Assembly (NCBI GenBank): GCA_025934545.1
Contig: JAICXV010000138.1
Coordinates: 1-6,438, forward strand
Direction of reading: 5' to 3'
DNA from: Verrucomicrobiia bacterium
GTDB taxonomy: Bacteria; Verrucomicrobiota; Verrucomicrobiia; Limisphaerales; Palsa-1400
DNA: 6,438 nucleotides
The notes under the pieces were generated by a model. The model worked only from the letters and a program-made list of their open reading frames with translations, was not told where the DNA came from and searched no databases. Below, in pieces: positions 1 to 6,265 of this stretch; within the stretch, counting starts at the first letter, position 1, and the number at the start of each line of letters is the position of its first letter. The position numbers were made by a program, and so were the translations under genes.

Positions 1-474
1 CGTCGCGGACAGCGCGCCGTAACCGAGACCGTGATAGGCGGACTCAAAGGCGATAATGCCGGGTTTGCCGGTGGCGAGCAGGGCGGTCTTCAAGGCGGCT
101 TCGACGGCTTCGAAACCGGAATTGGTAAAAATTGTTTTGCCAGTCGACCGATTCCAACGTTCAAACGTGATTCGGCTGAGCTCGCGTGCGAGTTGCGCTT
201 TGAGTGCGTGCGGATGAACGTCGCCCATCGCGTGGAGCAATTTTGACATTTGCCGTTGGCCGGCAGCGATGACGCGAGGATCAGCATGGCCGGCCGCCGC
301 GACACCGAATGCAGCAGTCAAATCGAGATAGCGTTTGCCTTCAACGTCCCAGACAAACATGCCGCGGGCGCGTTCCCAAACGATTGGCCAACCGCCTTCG
401 GGATCGATGAACGTGACGTTCGGCGATTCGTAGTCGCTCAGCAGATTGAGAATGCGTTGTGTTTTGCTTTTCAC
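1..474 (-). CDS. Class III PLP-dependent aminotransferase, N-terminal part (runs off the left edge)
   Basis: My own translation of the minus strand gives 158 uninterrupted residues from a GTG start to the window edge. The N-terminus (about residues 19-60) has the pattern of class III (ornithine/GABA/glutamate-semialdehyde type) aminotransferases: a WERARGMFVWDVEGKRYLDL segment, where a short 'entity in its setting' strand precedes the substrate loop. It is followed by GHADPRV (62-68), then TNSGFEAVEAALKTA (117-131), the SGxEA segment that binds the cofactor phosphate, and YHG (148-150), whose aromatic residue stacks on PLP. The active-site lysine lies beyond the window. The family transfers an amino group from an omega- or alpha-amino acid to a keto acid in the cytoplasm; the substrate cannot be read from this part. 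The GTG lies one base after the queE stop, which suggests translational coupling. A purine-rich AAAAAGGCG about ten bases upstream may be its ribosome site. An ATG at residue 39 would cut into the conserved domain, so the GTG is preferred. Confidence 0.85.
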   Translation of the reverse strand, partial: MKSKTQRILNLLSDYESPNVTFIDPEGGWPIVWERARGMFVWDVEGKRYLDLTAAFGVAAAGHADPRVIAAGQRQMSKLLHAMGDVHPHALKAQLARELSRITFERWNRSTGKTIFTNSGFEAVEAALKTALLATGKPGIIAFESAYHGLGYGALSAT

Positions 475-475
475 T

Positions 476-1204
476 TCAGACGCCTTTTTGGTCAGGCGGC
501 CAGATGAATTTGTGCATCTGCAATTGGAACCGCACCGGCAACGCGTCAGCAATAATTTGTTCGACGAGTTGCACGCGCGAAATCGGCGTCTGTCCGGCAG
601 GCACTGGTTTCAATGACTTGTCCTGTTGCTCTGGTTGCAACGGGCTGACCCATGAAAAAAGGATCGGACAGATTTGCGACAGCTTCAACTTCAAGAGTTG
701 TTCTTTCGCCCAAACGTAATCCTGTTCCGTGCCAATGACGAATTTCACTTCGTCATTTGCTTTGAGGTGCGAAATGTTTTCAAAACGATTGCGCTCCACT
801 TCACCGCTGCTCGGGCATTTCAGGTCCATGATGCGATGGACGCGCGGGTCGACTTGCGAAATATCCAGTGCACCGCTCGTTTCAACCAGGACAGTAAATC
901 CGGTATCGCACAGCTTTTTCATCAACGGCAGCGATGCTTTTTGCAAGAGCGGTTCACCGCCGGTCAATTCGACTAATGGCAAAGATCCGTTCTTTTCTAT
1001 AAATGGTTTGGCCAAACCTTGCACGCGTGCCACGACTTGTCCGAGAGCGATCTTTTCACCTTCCTTAAACGCATAAGCCGTATCGCAATACGAGCAACGC
1101 AAGTTGCACGCGGTCAGGCGAACAAAAATGCAGGGCAGTCCCGCATAAGTGCTTTCACCCTGCAGGCTGACATAAATTTCGTTGATGACGAGCGTGTCGG
1201 ACAC
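476..1204 (-). CDS. queE: 7-carboxy-7-deazaguanine synthase (radical SAM)
   Basis: The 242-residue product matches QueE, which uses S-adenosylmethionine and a [4Fe-4S] cluster to contract 6-carboxy-5,6,7,8-tetrahydropterin into 7-carboxy-7-deazaguanine. This is the step that builds the deazapurine ring for queuosine in tRNA. Visible features are an N-terminal substrate segment with SLQGES (13-18), the radical-SAM cluster ligands C33, C37 and C40 in CNLRCSYC (CX3CX2C), the SAM-binding TGGEP (81-85), ETSG (108-111), DLKCPSSGE (127-135), DEVKFVIG (151-158), and a C-terminal FQLQMHKFIW (226-235) typical of QueE. Length is normal for the family. The start is GTG; the next in-frame Met is far inside the fold, so no alternative is credible. 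I see no clear Shine-Dalgarno sequence, and the GTG sits in a small palindrome. The gene follows tRNA-Glu by 44 bases on the same strand and precedes the aminotransferase by one base. No other queuosine genes are in the window. Confidence 0.96.
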   Translation of the reverse strand: MSDTLVINEIYVSLQGESTYAGLPCIFVRLTACNLRCSYCDTAYAFKEGEKIALGQVVARVQGLAKPFIEKNGSLPLVELTGGEPLLQKASLPLMKKLCDTGFTVLVETSGALDISQVDPRVHRIMDLKCPSSGEVERNRFENISHLKANDEVKFVIGTEQDYVWAKEQLLKLKLSQICPILFSWVSPLQPEQQDKSLKPVPAGQTPISRVQLVEQIIADALPVRFQLQMHKFIWPPDQKGV

Positions 1205-1248
1205 GTGAGCAATCTAAGGCGCGCGGAACAGGGGTCAAAACGAGAATT

Positions 1249-1323
1249 TGGTAGCGCGTACGGGAATCGAACCCGTCTTTCAGCCTTGAGAGGGCCGTGT
1301 CCTAACCGATAGACGAACGCGCC
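1249..1323 (-). tRNA. tRNA-Glu (anticodon CUC)
   Basis: The minus strand folds into a complete cloverleaf. The acceptor stem GGCGCGT pairs with ACGCGCT, with a G1-U72 wobble pair that I also recall in other bacterial tRNA-Glu genes. The D arm reads GTC...GAC around a loop containing GGTTA. The anticodon stem CGGCC/GGCTG holds loop CTCTCAA, giving anticodon CTC, which reads the glutamate codon GAG. The T arm is ACGGG-TTCGATT-CCCGT. The discriminator A at 1252 is followed by an encoded CCA (1251-1249). The identity is Glu by anticodon and by close overall similarity to bacterial tRNA-Glu. It is preceded by a promoter at 1339-1367 and followed by queE with no visible terminator. Glutamate tRNA is not itself a substrate for queuosine, so the linkage to queE does not imply a functional link. 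Confidence 0.97.
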
Positions 1324-1338
1324 ACCCGGACGGATGGA

Positions 1339-1367
1339 AGGGTATGGTTAGCGACGGCTTATGTCAA
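1339..1367 (-). promoter_or_regulatory. Sigma70-type promoter of the tRNA-Glu gene
   Basis: On the minus strand a perfect -35 box TTGACA (1367-1362) is followed by a 17-base spacer and a -10-like TACCCT (1344-1339), which matches the TATAAT consensus at three of six positions. Transcription would start near 1332, about nine bases before the mature tRNA 5' end at 1323, a normal leader for a tRNA gene. The -35 box is perfect and correctly spaced, but the -10 box is weak, so this is a strong candidate rather than proven. The -35 box abuts the inverted-repeat element that ends at 1369. Confidence 0.65.
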
Positions 1368-1368
1368 C

Positions 1369-1472
1369 GGAGCGCGGACTTCAGTCCGCTTCCCTCTCGA
1401 CGTGAGTTAACCGCTGGTATTACGAAGCGCTCTGGCAATATCGACGTTGAAGCGGCCTAAAGTCCCCGCTCC
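1369..1472. repeat. 104-base element with imperfect 24-base inverted terminal arms (MITE/REP-like)
   Basis: The left arm (1369-1392) and the reverse complement of the right arm (1449-1472) match at 21 of 24 positions; both begin GGAGCG and end CCGCTTC. Inside the left arm is a near-perfect hairpin, GCGGAC-TTCA-GTCCGC (1374-1389). The interior also holds two direct copies of TCGACGT (1397-1403 and 1441-1447) and a loose tandem similarity between CTGGTATTACGAAGCGC and CTGGCAATATCGACGTTGAAGC. It has no open reading frame. It fills the gap between the ohr stop (1477-1479) and the tRNA promoter exactly. The GCGGACTTCAGTCCGC core is one I recall as dispersed in Verrucomicrobiota genomes, so it is probably a non-autonomous mobile or REP-type repeat. 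Only one copy is in this window and no target-site duplication is evident. It could also serve as a transcription terminator for ohr. Confidence 0.6.
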
Positions 1473-1476
1473 AAGG

Positions 1477-1944
1477 CTATCGCCCGAACGACACCAGTTG
1501 CCGTTTCGCGCGAACCCGCCCGGTCTTGGCCAAAGCGAGTTTCACCTCGGCGTTGCCACGAAGCGCTTTGGAATACGGGCACGTGCGGTGCGCCTGTTCC
1601 AAAAGTCTTTCCGCAGTGACGCGATCGACGCCCGGCAAGTCCGCGCGCAGTTCGACGCCCAATTGCTGGCCACCTTCGTTTGTCTCCTTCAAGTTGACGA
1701 CAGTGGTGAGCGTCGAATCTTTTATCGACACCCGGGCAGCGCGAGCCGCCGATTCCAGCGCGGATCGAAAGCATGCGCCGTAAGCCGCGGCGAACAGTTC
1801 TTCCGGATTTGTCCCAGCGTCATCTTTGTCCCCACCCAATTCGGGTGGAGGACGAATGGCCATGCGAAAGCGTTTATCGAGCGTGTGAACACTTCCGTTT
1901 CGGCCCCCTCTGGCAATCACCTTTGCAGTATAGCGCGTCTTCAT
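1477..1944 (-). CDS. ohr: Organic hydroperoxide resistance protein (Ohr, OsmC superfamily)
   Basis: The 155-residue product aligns along its length with Ohr, a small homodimeric thiol peroxidase in the cytoplasm that reduces organic and fatty-acid hydroperoxides, usually recharged by lipoylated proteins. The catalytic set is complete. The peroxidatic cysteine is C58 in FAAAYGACF, the resolving cysteine is C122 in RTCPYSKALRGN, and the arginine and glutamate that polarise the thiol are R15 (GGRNG) and E48 (TNPEEL). PPELGG (33-38) also fits. Paired cysteines with CPYS and RGN favour Ohr over plain OsmC. The protein runs about 15 residues past the usual family end (TGRVRAKRQLVSFGR), a basic tail. 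The ATG is supported by AGGGG four bases upstream. No OhrR regulator is in the window; the gene is divergent from the membrane TPR gene and its stop lies four bases from the inverted-repeat element. Confidence 0.93.
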   Translation of the reverse strand: MKTRYTAKVIARGGRNGSVHTLDKRFRMAIRPPPELGGDKDDAGTNPEELFAAAYGACFRSALESAARAARVSIKDSTLTTVVNLKETNEGGQQLGVELRADLPGVDRVTAERLLEQAHRTCPYSKALRGNAEVKLALAKTGRVRAKRQLVSFGR

Positions 1945-2088
1945 ACAACCCCTGGCGGGAAAACAACTCCTGTCTGAATATCGTTCAGAATCGTATTTGC
2001 GAAATCAGGCGCAGGCCTGAAAGGGGGCTGGGGCTTTGTTTGGGAACAGAATTGATACGCAACAAAAACCAGCGCAAAATGGACGCGA
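1945..2088. promoter_or_regulatory. Divergent intergenic region between ohr and the membrane TPR gene, with two palindromes
   Basis: This 144-base stretch must hold the control signals for both divergent genes. Two short inverted repeats are visible: TCTGAA-TATCG-TTCAGA (1973-1989, six-base arms) and TCAGGC-GCAG-GCCTGA (2005-2020, six-base arms). Either could be an operator or a hairpin in the leader RNA. Neither resembles the AT-rich OhrR operators I know, so no regulator is named. No convincing -35/-10 pair stands out on either strand. On the minus strand a TACGAT hexamer is the best -10-like candidate for ohr, but without a good -35. Confidence 0.4.
1949..1953 (-). promoter_or_regulatory. 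Ribosome binding site of ohr
   Basis: AGGGG on the minus strand lies four bases before the ATG at 1944. It supports that ATG as the ohr start, which also agrees with the N-terminus of the family. Confidence 0.7.
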
Positions 2089-3882
2089 ATGGCCCGCGCC
2101 GAAAAACATTCATGGATGATCTGCCTCGCGTTGATCGTGGCAGTCGCCGCGGTCTATTGGCCCGTCCAACACTTCGAATTTCTGATGTATGACGACACCG
2201 TCTACGTCAGCATGAACAAGCAGGTGCAGCTCGGACTGAGCTGGAAGCAAGTCGGCTGGGCATTCACGACGCGCGACTGTAATATGTGGCATCCGTTGAC
2301 GTGGCTGTCGCTCTTGACCGACTGGCAACTCTTCGGCAAGGACGGCGGCAAATTCCACATTGCACCCGTGCTCTTTCACATCGGCAGCAGCGTTGCGCTT
2401 TTTTTGGCGTGGCGACGAATGACGGGCCGATTGTGGGTGAGCGCGTTTGCGGCGGCAGCGTTCGCGCTGCATCCGTTGCGAGTGGAATCCGTTGCATGGG
2501 TGGCCGAACGAAAAGATGTCACGACCGGTTTTTTCTCAATGCTCACGCTGCTCGCCTACGCGCATTACGCGACGACTCCTGTGGCGAACGCAAAGCGGCG
2601 CCGCGCTCTGTATATATGGACGGTCGTTGCGTTTATCTGTGGATTGATGTGCAAGCCGATGCAAGTGACGTGGCCGGCGGCGTTGTTGTTGTTGGATTAC
2701 TGGCCGCTCAATCGTCTTCGCGCGAACCCGAAAGATAAACAACCATTGGACATAAACTGGCGCGCGTTGAAAGGCCTGATTTGGGAAAAAGTGCCGCTCT
2801 TGATTCTGGCAATCGCCGCTGTCCCGGTGACGATCTGGGCCGCCGGCGAAGGTTCGGGTTCGATGACCAGCCTGACGAAGATCCCGATGATTGCGCGTAT
2901 AGAAAATGCATTCGTCGCGCACCTCCATTATCTGCAATCGTTCGTCTGGCCGGCTGACCTCGCGGCGCAATACCCGCACCCCGTTTGGTGGCCGGCATGG
3001 AAAGTGATTGTCGCCATTGCCGTTTTTGCCGGGCTGACGCTGTTTGCAATCGTCGTTCGCAAGCGACAACCGTGGTGGCTCATCGCCTGGTTGTGGATGC
3101 TCGTGACTTCGTTGCCGGTCATTGGACTCGTGCAGTTGGGCGCGCACGCTTTTGCCGATCGCTACACATATATCCCAATGATTGTGCTGCCGTTGGCGGT
3201 TGCAATGACTGCGGCTACGATTTGGAAATCTGTCGCATGGCAGAAACCCGTGCTCCTTGTCGCAGGCACCGCCGCAGTTGTCGCGCTTGCCGTCTGCACG
3301 CGCGGTTATCTTTGGACTTGGCAGAACACGCGCACGTTGTTCGAACGCTCGCTCGCCGTGACCAAAAACAACGCCTTTGCGCATAACAACCTTGCCGCGT
3401 ATCTGCTCGAACATAATGATTACGACGGCGCCATCGAACACGCGTTGATTGCGTTGCAAATCGTGCCCACTTATCCCGATCCGCACGACACGCTTTGCTT
3501 CGCTTACACCCAGAAATCAAGCGTCACTGATGACCGTGAGCTCGATCTCAAAGCTCTGCCCGAATACGAGAAAGTTCTTGGCAATGCCAGTGCCCACACT
3601 CAGGAAAGCCTGTCGCTCATTCACAACGGTTATGCAACCTCACTCGCGCGCACTGGGCATTTACTGGAAGCGAGCGAGCACTTTCGCAAATGCACGGAGT
3701 TGAATCCGACGTTGCCCGAAGGCCATTGCAACCTGGGGACGAGTTTGAATAGCCAGGGTCGATATGCGGAAGCAGCGGCAGAATTCCGTGAGGCGTTGCG
3801 TTTGCGGCCCGATTACGATGCCGCCCGCAGCATGCTCGAGAAAGCACTCGCCCAATTAGGCGAACGTCAGAAAAACAACTAG
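2089..3882 (+). CDS. Multi-pass membrane protein with C-terminal TPR repeats, TMTC-like (GT-C glycosyltransferase fold)
   Basis: The 597-residue product has an N-terminal membrane domain with roughly ten or eleven hydrophobic segments, the first at about residues 9-24. After that first segment comes MYDDTVYV with an acidic pair D35-D36, in the position of the catalytic Asp motif in the first outer loop of GT-C glycosyltransferases. Other family hallmarks are HPLTWLSLLTDWQLFG (68-83), HPLRVESVAWVAERKDV (128-144), CKPMQVTWP (188-196) and ADRYTYIPM (356-364). The C-terminal third holds TPR units at about 429-462, 506-540 and 543-576, the last closest to consensus (NLGTSLNSQGRYAEAAAEF). Eukaryotic TMTC proteins with this architecture O-mannosylate proteins; the bacterial substrate and lipid donor are unknown, so transferase activity is inferred. 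Start ATG is the only candidate after an in-frame stop at 2053-2055, apart from internal Met10, and has no clear Shine-Dalgarno. The stop is five bases from the convergent fabD stop. Confidence 0.85.
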   Translation: MARAEKHSWMICLALIVAVAAVYWPVQHFEFLMYDDTVYVSMNKQVQLGLSWKQVGWAFTTRDCNMWHPLTWLSLLTDWQLFGKDGGKFHIAPVLFHIGSSVALFLAWRRMTGRLWVSAFAAAAFALHPLRVESVAWVAERKDVTTGFFSMLTLLAYAHYATTPVANAKRRRALYIWTVVAFICGLMCKPMQVTWPAALLLLDYWPLNRLRANPKDKQPLDINWRALKGLIWEKVPLLILAIAAVPVTIWAAGEGSGSMTSLTKIPMIARIENAFVAHLHYLQSFVWPADLAAQYPHPVWWPAWKVIVAIAVFAGLTLFAIVVRKRQPWWLIAWLWMLVTSLPVIGLVQLGAHAFADRYTYIPMIVLPLAVAMTAATIWKSVAWQKPVLLVAGTAAVVALAVCTRGYLWTWQNTRTLFERSLAVTKNNAFAHNNLAAYLLEHNDYDGAIEHALIALQIVPTYPDPHDTLCFAYTQKSSVTDDRELDLKALPEYEKVLGNASAHTQESLSLIHNGYATSLARTGHLLEASEHFRKCTELNPTLPEGHCNLGTSLNSQGRYAEAAAEFREALRLRPDYDAARSMLEKALAQLGERQKNN

Positions 3883-3887
3883 AGCAC

Positions 3888-4820
3888 TTACGATGCGGCC
3901 AGCGCTTTTACCGTCGCCTCAAGGCTCAAAACATCCGTGACGTTTAGCGACTGCGCATTTTTGTCGATGCGTTTCATGAAACCGGTCAATGCGCTGCCGG
4001 GCCCGAGTTCGATAAAACGCGTGAATCCCTGCGCCAGCAGATGTCGCATCGAATCCTCCCACCGAACGGACGATGTCACTTGATCGACCAGGCGCGAGGC
4101 GATTTCCGTGGTTGGACCGTGCGGTTGGGCCGTGACGTTGGAAATCACCGGAACTTTTGGCGATGACATCGTGATTGCCGCGAGCATGTTCTGCACTTTT
4201 GGTTTCGCGCTGGCCATCAGGCGCGAGTGATAGGCGCCCGCCACCGGTAACGCGAGGGCGCGCTTGGCCCCTTTTGCTTTCGCGAGCTCAGAAGCTTTCG
4301 CAATTTTATCGGCTTCGCCAGAAATCACGATTTGTCCGGGACAATTTAAATTGGCCATTTCGACATCGGCTTCCTTGCAGACTTCAGCGACGACCGGAGG
4401 ATCAAGGTTGAGGACCGCAGCCATCCCGCCCTTGGTGACGTCGCACGCTTCCTGCATGAAACGACCGCGTTGACGCGCGATGCGAACGCCGTCGTCAAAT
4501 GAGAATACACCGGCAGCCGCCAGCGCGGTGAGCTCGCCCAACGACAAACCTGCGGTGGCTTCAAAATTAAGATTCGGCACGCGTTGTTTGAGCAATTCAA
4601 ACGCGACCCAACTGACGACGAAAATGCCGGGCTGACAATTTTCCGTTTTGGTCAATTCGTTTTCCGGGCCGTTGAAACAAACGTTGGCCAGATCGTAACC
4701 GAGAATTTCGTTGGCGCGATCGAACCATTTCTTCGCATCAGGAATTTGTTCGGCAAAATCTTTGCCCATCCCGACGAACTGCGCGCCTTGCCCGGCGAAG
4801 AGAAGTGCGGTTTTGCTCAT
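3888..4820 (-). CDS. fabD: Malonyl-CoA:ACP transacylase
   Basis: The 310-residue product is FabD, which moves the malonyl group from CoA to acyl carrier protein to feed fatty-acid synthesis in the cytoplasm. Visible features: LFAGQGAQ (7-14) forming the oxyanion hole, nucleophile S93 in GLSLGE (91-96), R118 in RQRGRFMQEA, which binds the malonyl carboxylate, catalytic H198 in GAYHSRLM, NVTAQPH (228-234) and the C-terminal ELGPGSALTGFMKR (271-284). The usual GHSLGE is GLSLGE here, a variant I know from plants and cyanobacteria, so no loss of activity is implied. Length is normal. The ATG is preceded by a weak purine-rich AAAGAAG. It lies 38 bases after the stop of the 468-residue gene on the same strand, so it is probably the third gene of that operon. 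No fabH, fabG or acpP is in view. Confidence 0.97.
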   Translation of the reverse strand: MSKTALLFAGQGAQFVGMGKDFAEQIPDAKKWFDRANEILGYDLANVCFNGPENELTKTENCQPGIFVVSWVAFELLKQRVPNLNFEATAGLSLGELTALAAAGVFSFDDGVRIARQRGRFMQEACDVTKGGMAAVLNLDPPVVAEVCKEADVEMANLNCPGQIVISGEADKIAKASELAKAKGAKRALALPVAGAYHSRLMASAKPKVQNMLAAITMSSPKVPVISNVTAQPHGPTTEIASRLVDQVTSSVRWEDSMRHLLAQGFTRFIELGPGSALTGFMKRIDKNAQSLNVTDVLSLEATVKALAAS

Positions 4821-4858
4821 AGTTCTTCTTTATCTATGCGGCCGACGTGCGGTTTTGA

Positions 4859-6265
4859 TTAACACTTGTCCTTGCAACCGAAAAGCTTTCGATCGCGGAT
4901 AATCTGTGCAACTTGCGGTGGAACCAGATTCTCCCAACTCTTGTCGCCTGCGCGAATTTTTTGCAGCACATCGCGCGACGCGATACCGAGGCAGGACTGG
5001 TCGTAATCTTTCAAGTTCTCGATCAACTTATTTTCGACGGCAAAAGCATGCAGATGAGCGAGGTTGGGCGTGACGCGCAAGTTCGTCGCCGTGATGAGCG
5101 CTCCGGACTTCGGGTCCAGCCACGGATAGACATAAAGGCGCAAGTCGTTTTTAAACATGCGTCCGAACGATTCCAAAATGCCGCCATCCAGATTCGCATA
5201 ATATTTTTCGTCGAAAATTTCTTTAAGGCTCGGAACGCCCATGGCGATGCCGATCATCTTTTTGGTGTAACGGAAGAAATATTGAGCGACCCGGTAATAC
5301 TCGAGGTAATCGGAGACGAGCACGGTTTTGCCGAGCGTGCCGAGAATGTCGACGCGATCGAGGAAGTCGCGGTAATCGATGGCATTACCTTCGGTGAGAC
5401 TCTTCAGCGTCATCTCCATGATGGTGAGCACCTCTTCGCCTTGCACCTTCGGGTCCTGAACAAATTGCGCTTGCGCACAACGGAACATGTCGAGTGTCAG
5501 TTTGGTAATCGGGCGGAAACTGCCGCGTTCGACGAGCAACGATTTTTTGTAAAACGCATCCGCCGGTTGCACCACTTCGCCTTCGGTCGTGAACAACGCG
5601 GCGTCGGTCAGGCCGTTTTGCACCAGCTTGAGCGCCATGATGCGATTATCGACCTCCGCAAAAGCCGGGCCGGAAAAGCGGATCATATCCACTTCAATGC
5701 GGTCCGAACCAATGTTGTCGACCAGCGATTGCAGAAGCGTTTCCGGATCGTCGCGCAGATACATCGCGCCGTGCACGAGGTTGACGCCGACGATGCCGAG
5801 CGCTTCCTGTTCCTGGACATTTTCTTTGTCCCACAGCCGCACGTGCATGACGATTTGCGACGGCTCATGTTGCGGTTCAGTTTGAAAACGGATGCCGAGC
5901 CAGCCGTGAGCATCGTCGTGCCGCGAATAACTGCGCGCAACGACGGTATCGGCAAAAACAAAAAAGCGCGTGGTGCTGGCGCGCGTTTTGGCGAGGCGTT
6001 CGAGCAGGAGATTATATTCGTACTCCAGCATCGTTTCCAGACGCTCGCGGCTGACGTAACGCGGGGCGTGTCCGTAAATCGCGTCGCTCACGACCATGTC
6101 ATAAGCGGAAATGGATTTGGCGATCGTCCCCGAGGCGCCGCCGACGCGGAAAAACCAGCGTGCCACTTCCTGGCCCGCGCCGATCTCGGCGAACGTGCCG
6201 TACTTCGTGGGATCCAGATTGATCTGCAGCGCTTTTTGGTGCGTGCCTAAAACTTCGCGTGTCAT
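4859..6265 (-). CDS. Conserved protein of unknown function with a NadD-like C-terminal segment
   Basis: The 468-residue product belongs to a widespread family I recall from Bacteroidetes and Verrucomicrobiota, variously labelled nicotinate-nucleotide adenylyltransferase or even TonB-dependent receptor. No function is established to my knowledge. Hallmarks are INLDPTKYGTFAEIGAGQEV (15-34), GGASGTIAKSISAYDM (42-57), SDAIYG (60-65), FFVFADTV (101-108), HGWLGIRFQ (120-128), LGIVGVNL (156-163), RGSFRPIT (247-254), FLDRVDILG (301-309), GVPSLKEIFDEKYY (343-356) and GGILESFG (361-368). The end, IASRDVLQKIRAG then LVPPQVAQIIRDRKLFG (428-463), resembles the ISSTxIRxxI...VPxxVxxYIxxxxLY end of NadD. No HxGH nucleotide-binding motif, signal peptide or membrane span is visible, so it is probably cytoplasmic and not a receptor. 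The ATG directly follows the upstream stop and has an AGGA four bases before it. A run of C-terminal Lys and Cys (CKDKC) closes it. Confidence 0.85.
   Translation of the reverse strand: MTREVLGTHQKALQINLDPTKYGTFAEIGAGQEVARWFFRVGGASGTIAKSISAYDMVVSDAIYGHAPRYVSRERLETMLEYEYNLLLERLAKTRASTTRFFVFADTVVARSYSRHDDAHGWLGIRFQTEPQHEPSQIVMHVRLWDKENVQEQEALGIVGVNLVHGAMYLRDDPETLLQSLVDNIGSDRIEVDMIRFSGPAFAEVDNRIMALKLVQNGLTDAALFTTEGEVVQPADAFYKKSLLVERGSFRPITKLTLDMFRCAQAQFVQDPKVQGEEVLTIMEMTLKSLTEGNAIDYRDFLDRVDILGTLGKTVLVSDYLEYYRVAQYFFRYTKKMIGIAMGVPSLKEIFDEKYYANLDGGILESFGRMFKNDLRLYVYPWLDPKSGALITATNLRVTPNLAHLHAFAVENKLIENLKDYDQSCLGIASRDVLQKIRAGDKSWENLVPPQVAQIIRDRKLFGCKDKC

Noticed and set aside
90..305. Minus-strand 71-codon frame overlapping the aminotransferase
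   Set aside because: It is out of frame with the aminotransferase, whose own frame carries the SGxEA and YHG motifs.
674..1076. Plus-strand open frames opposite queE
   Set aside because: Shadows of queE with no start signals or conserved motifs.
1447..1977. Plus-strand open frame of 176 codons across ohr
   Set aside because: Antisense to a gene with intact catalytic residues, and it runs through the repeat element; no family resemblance.
1773..2192. Plus-strand 139-codon frame before the membrane TPR gene
   Set aside because: It spans the ohr start and the intergenic region, overlaps the real start in another frame and has no conserved features.
2536..3486. Minus-strand open frame of 316 codons inside the membrane TPR gene
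   Set aside because: Arg/His-rich composition with no recognisable domain; it mirrors the codon bias of the real plus-strand gene.
4913..6250. Long plus-strand open frame of 445 codons opposite the 468-residue gene
   Set aside because: It is an antisense shadow: its translation is rich in Arg, His, Phe and Gln with no family pattern, while the minus-strand protein has strong conserved blocks.
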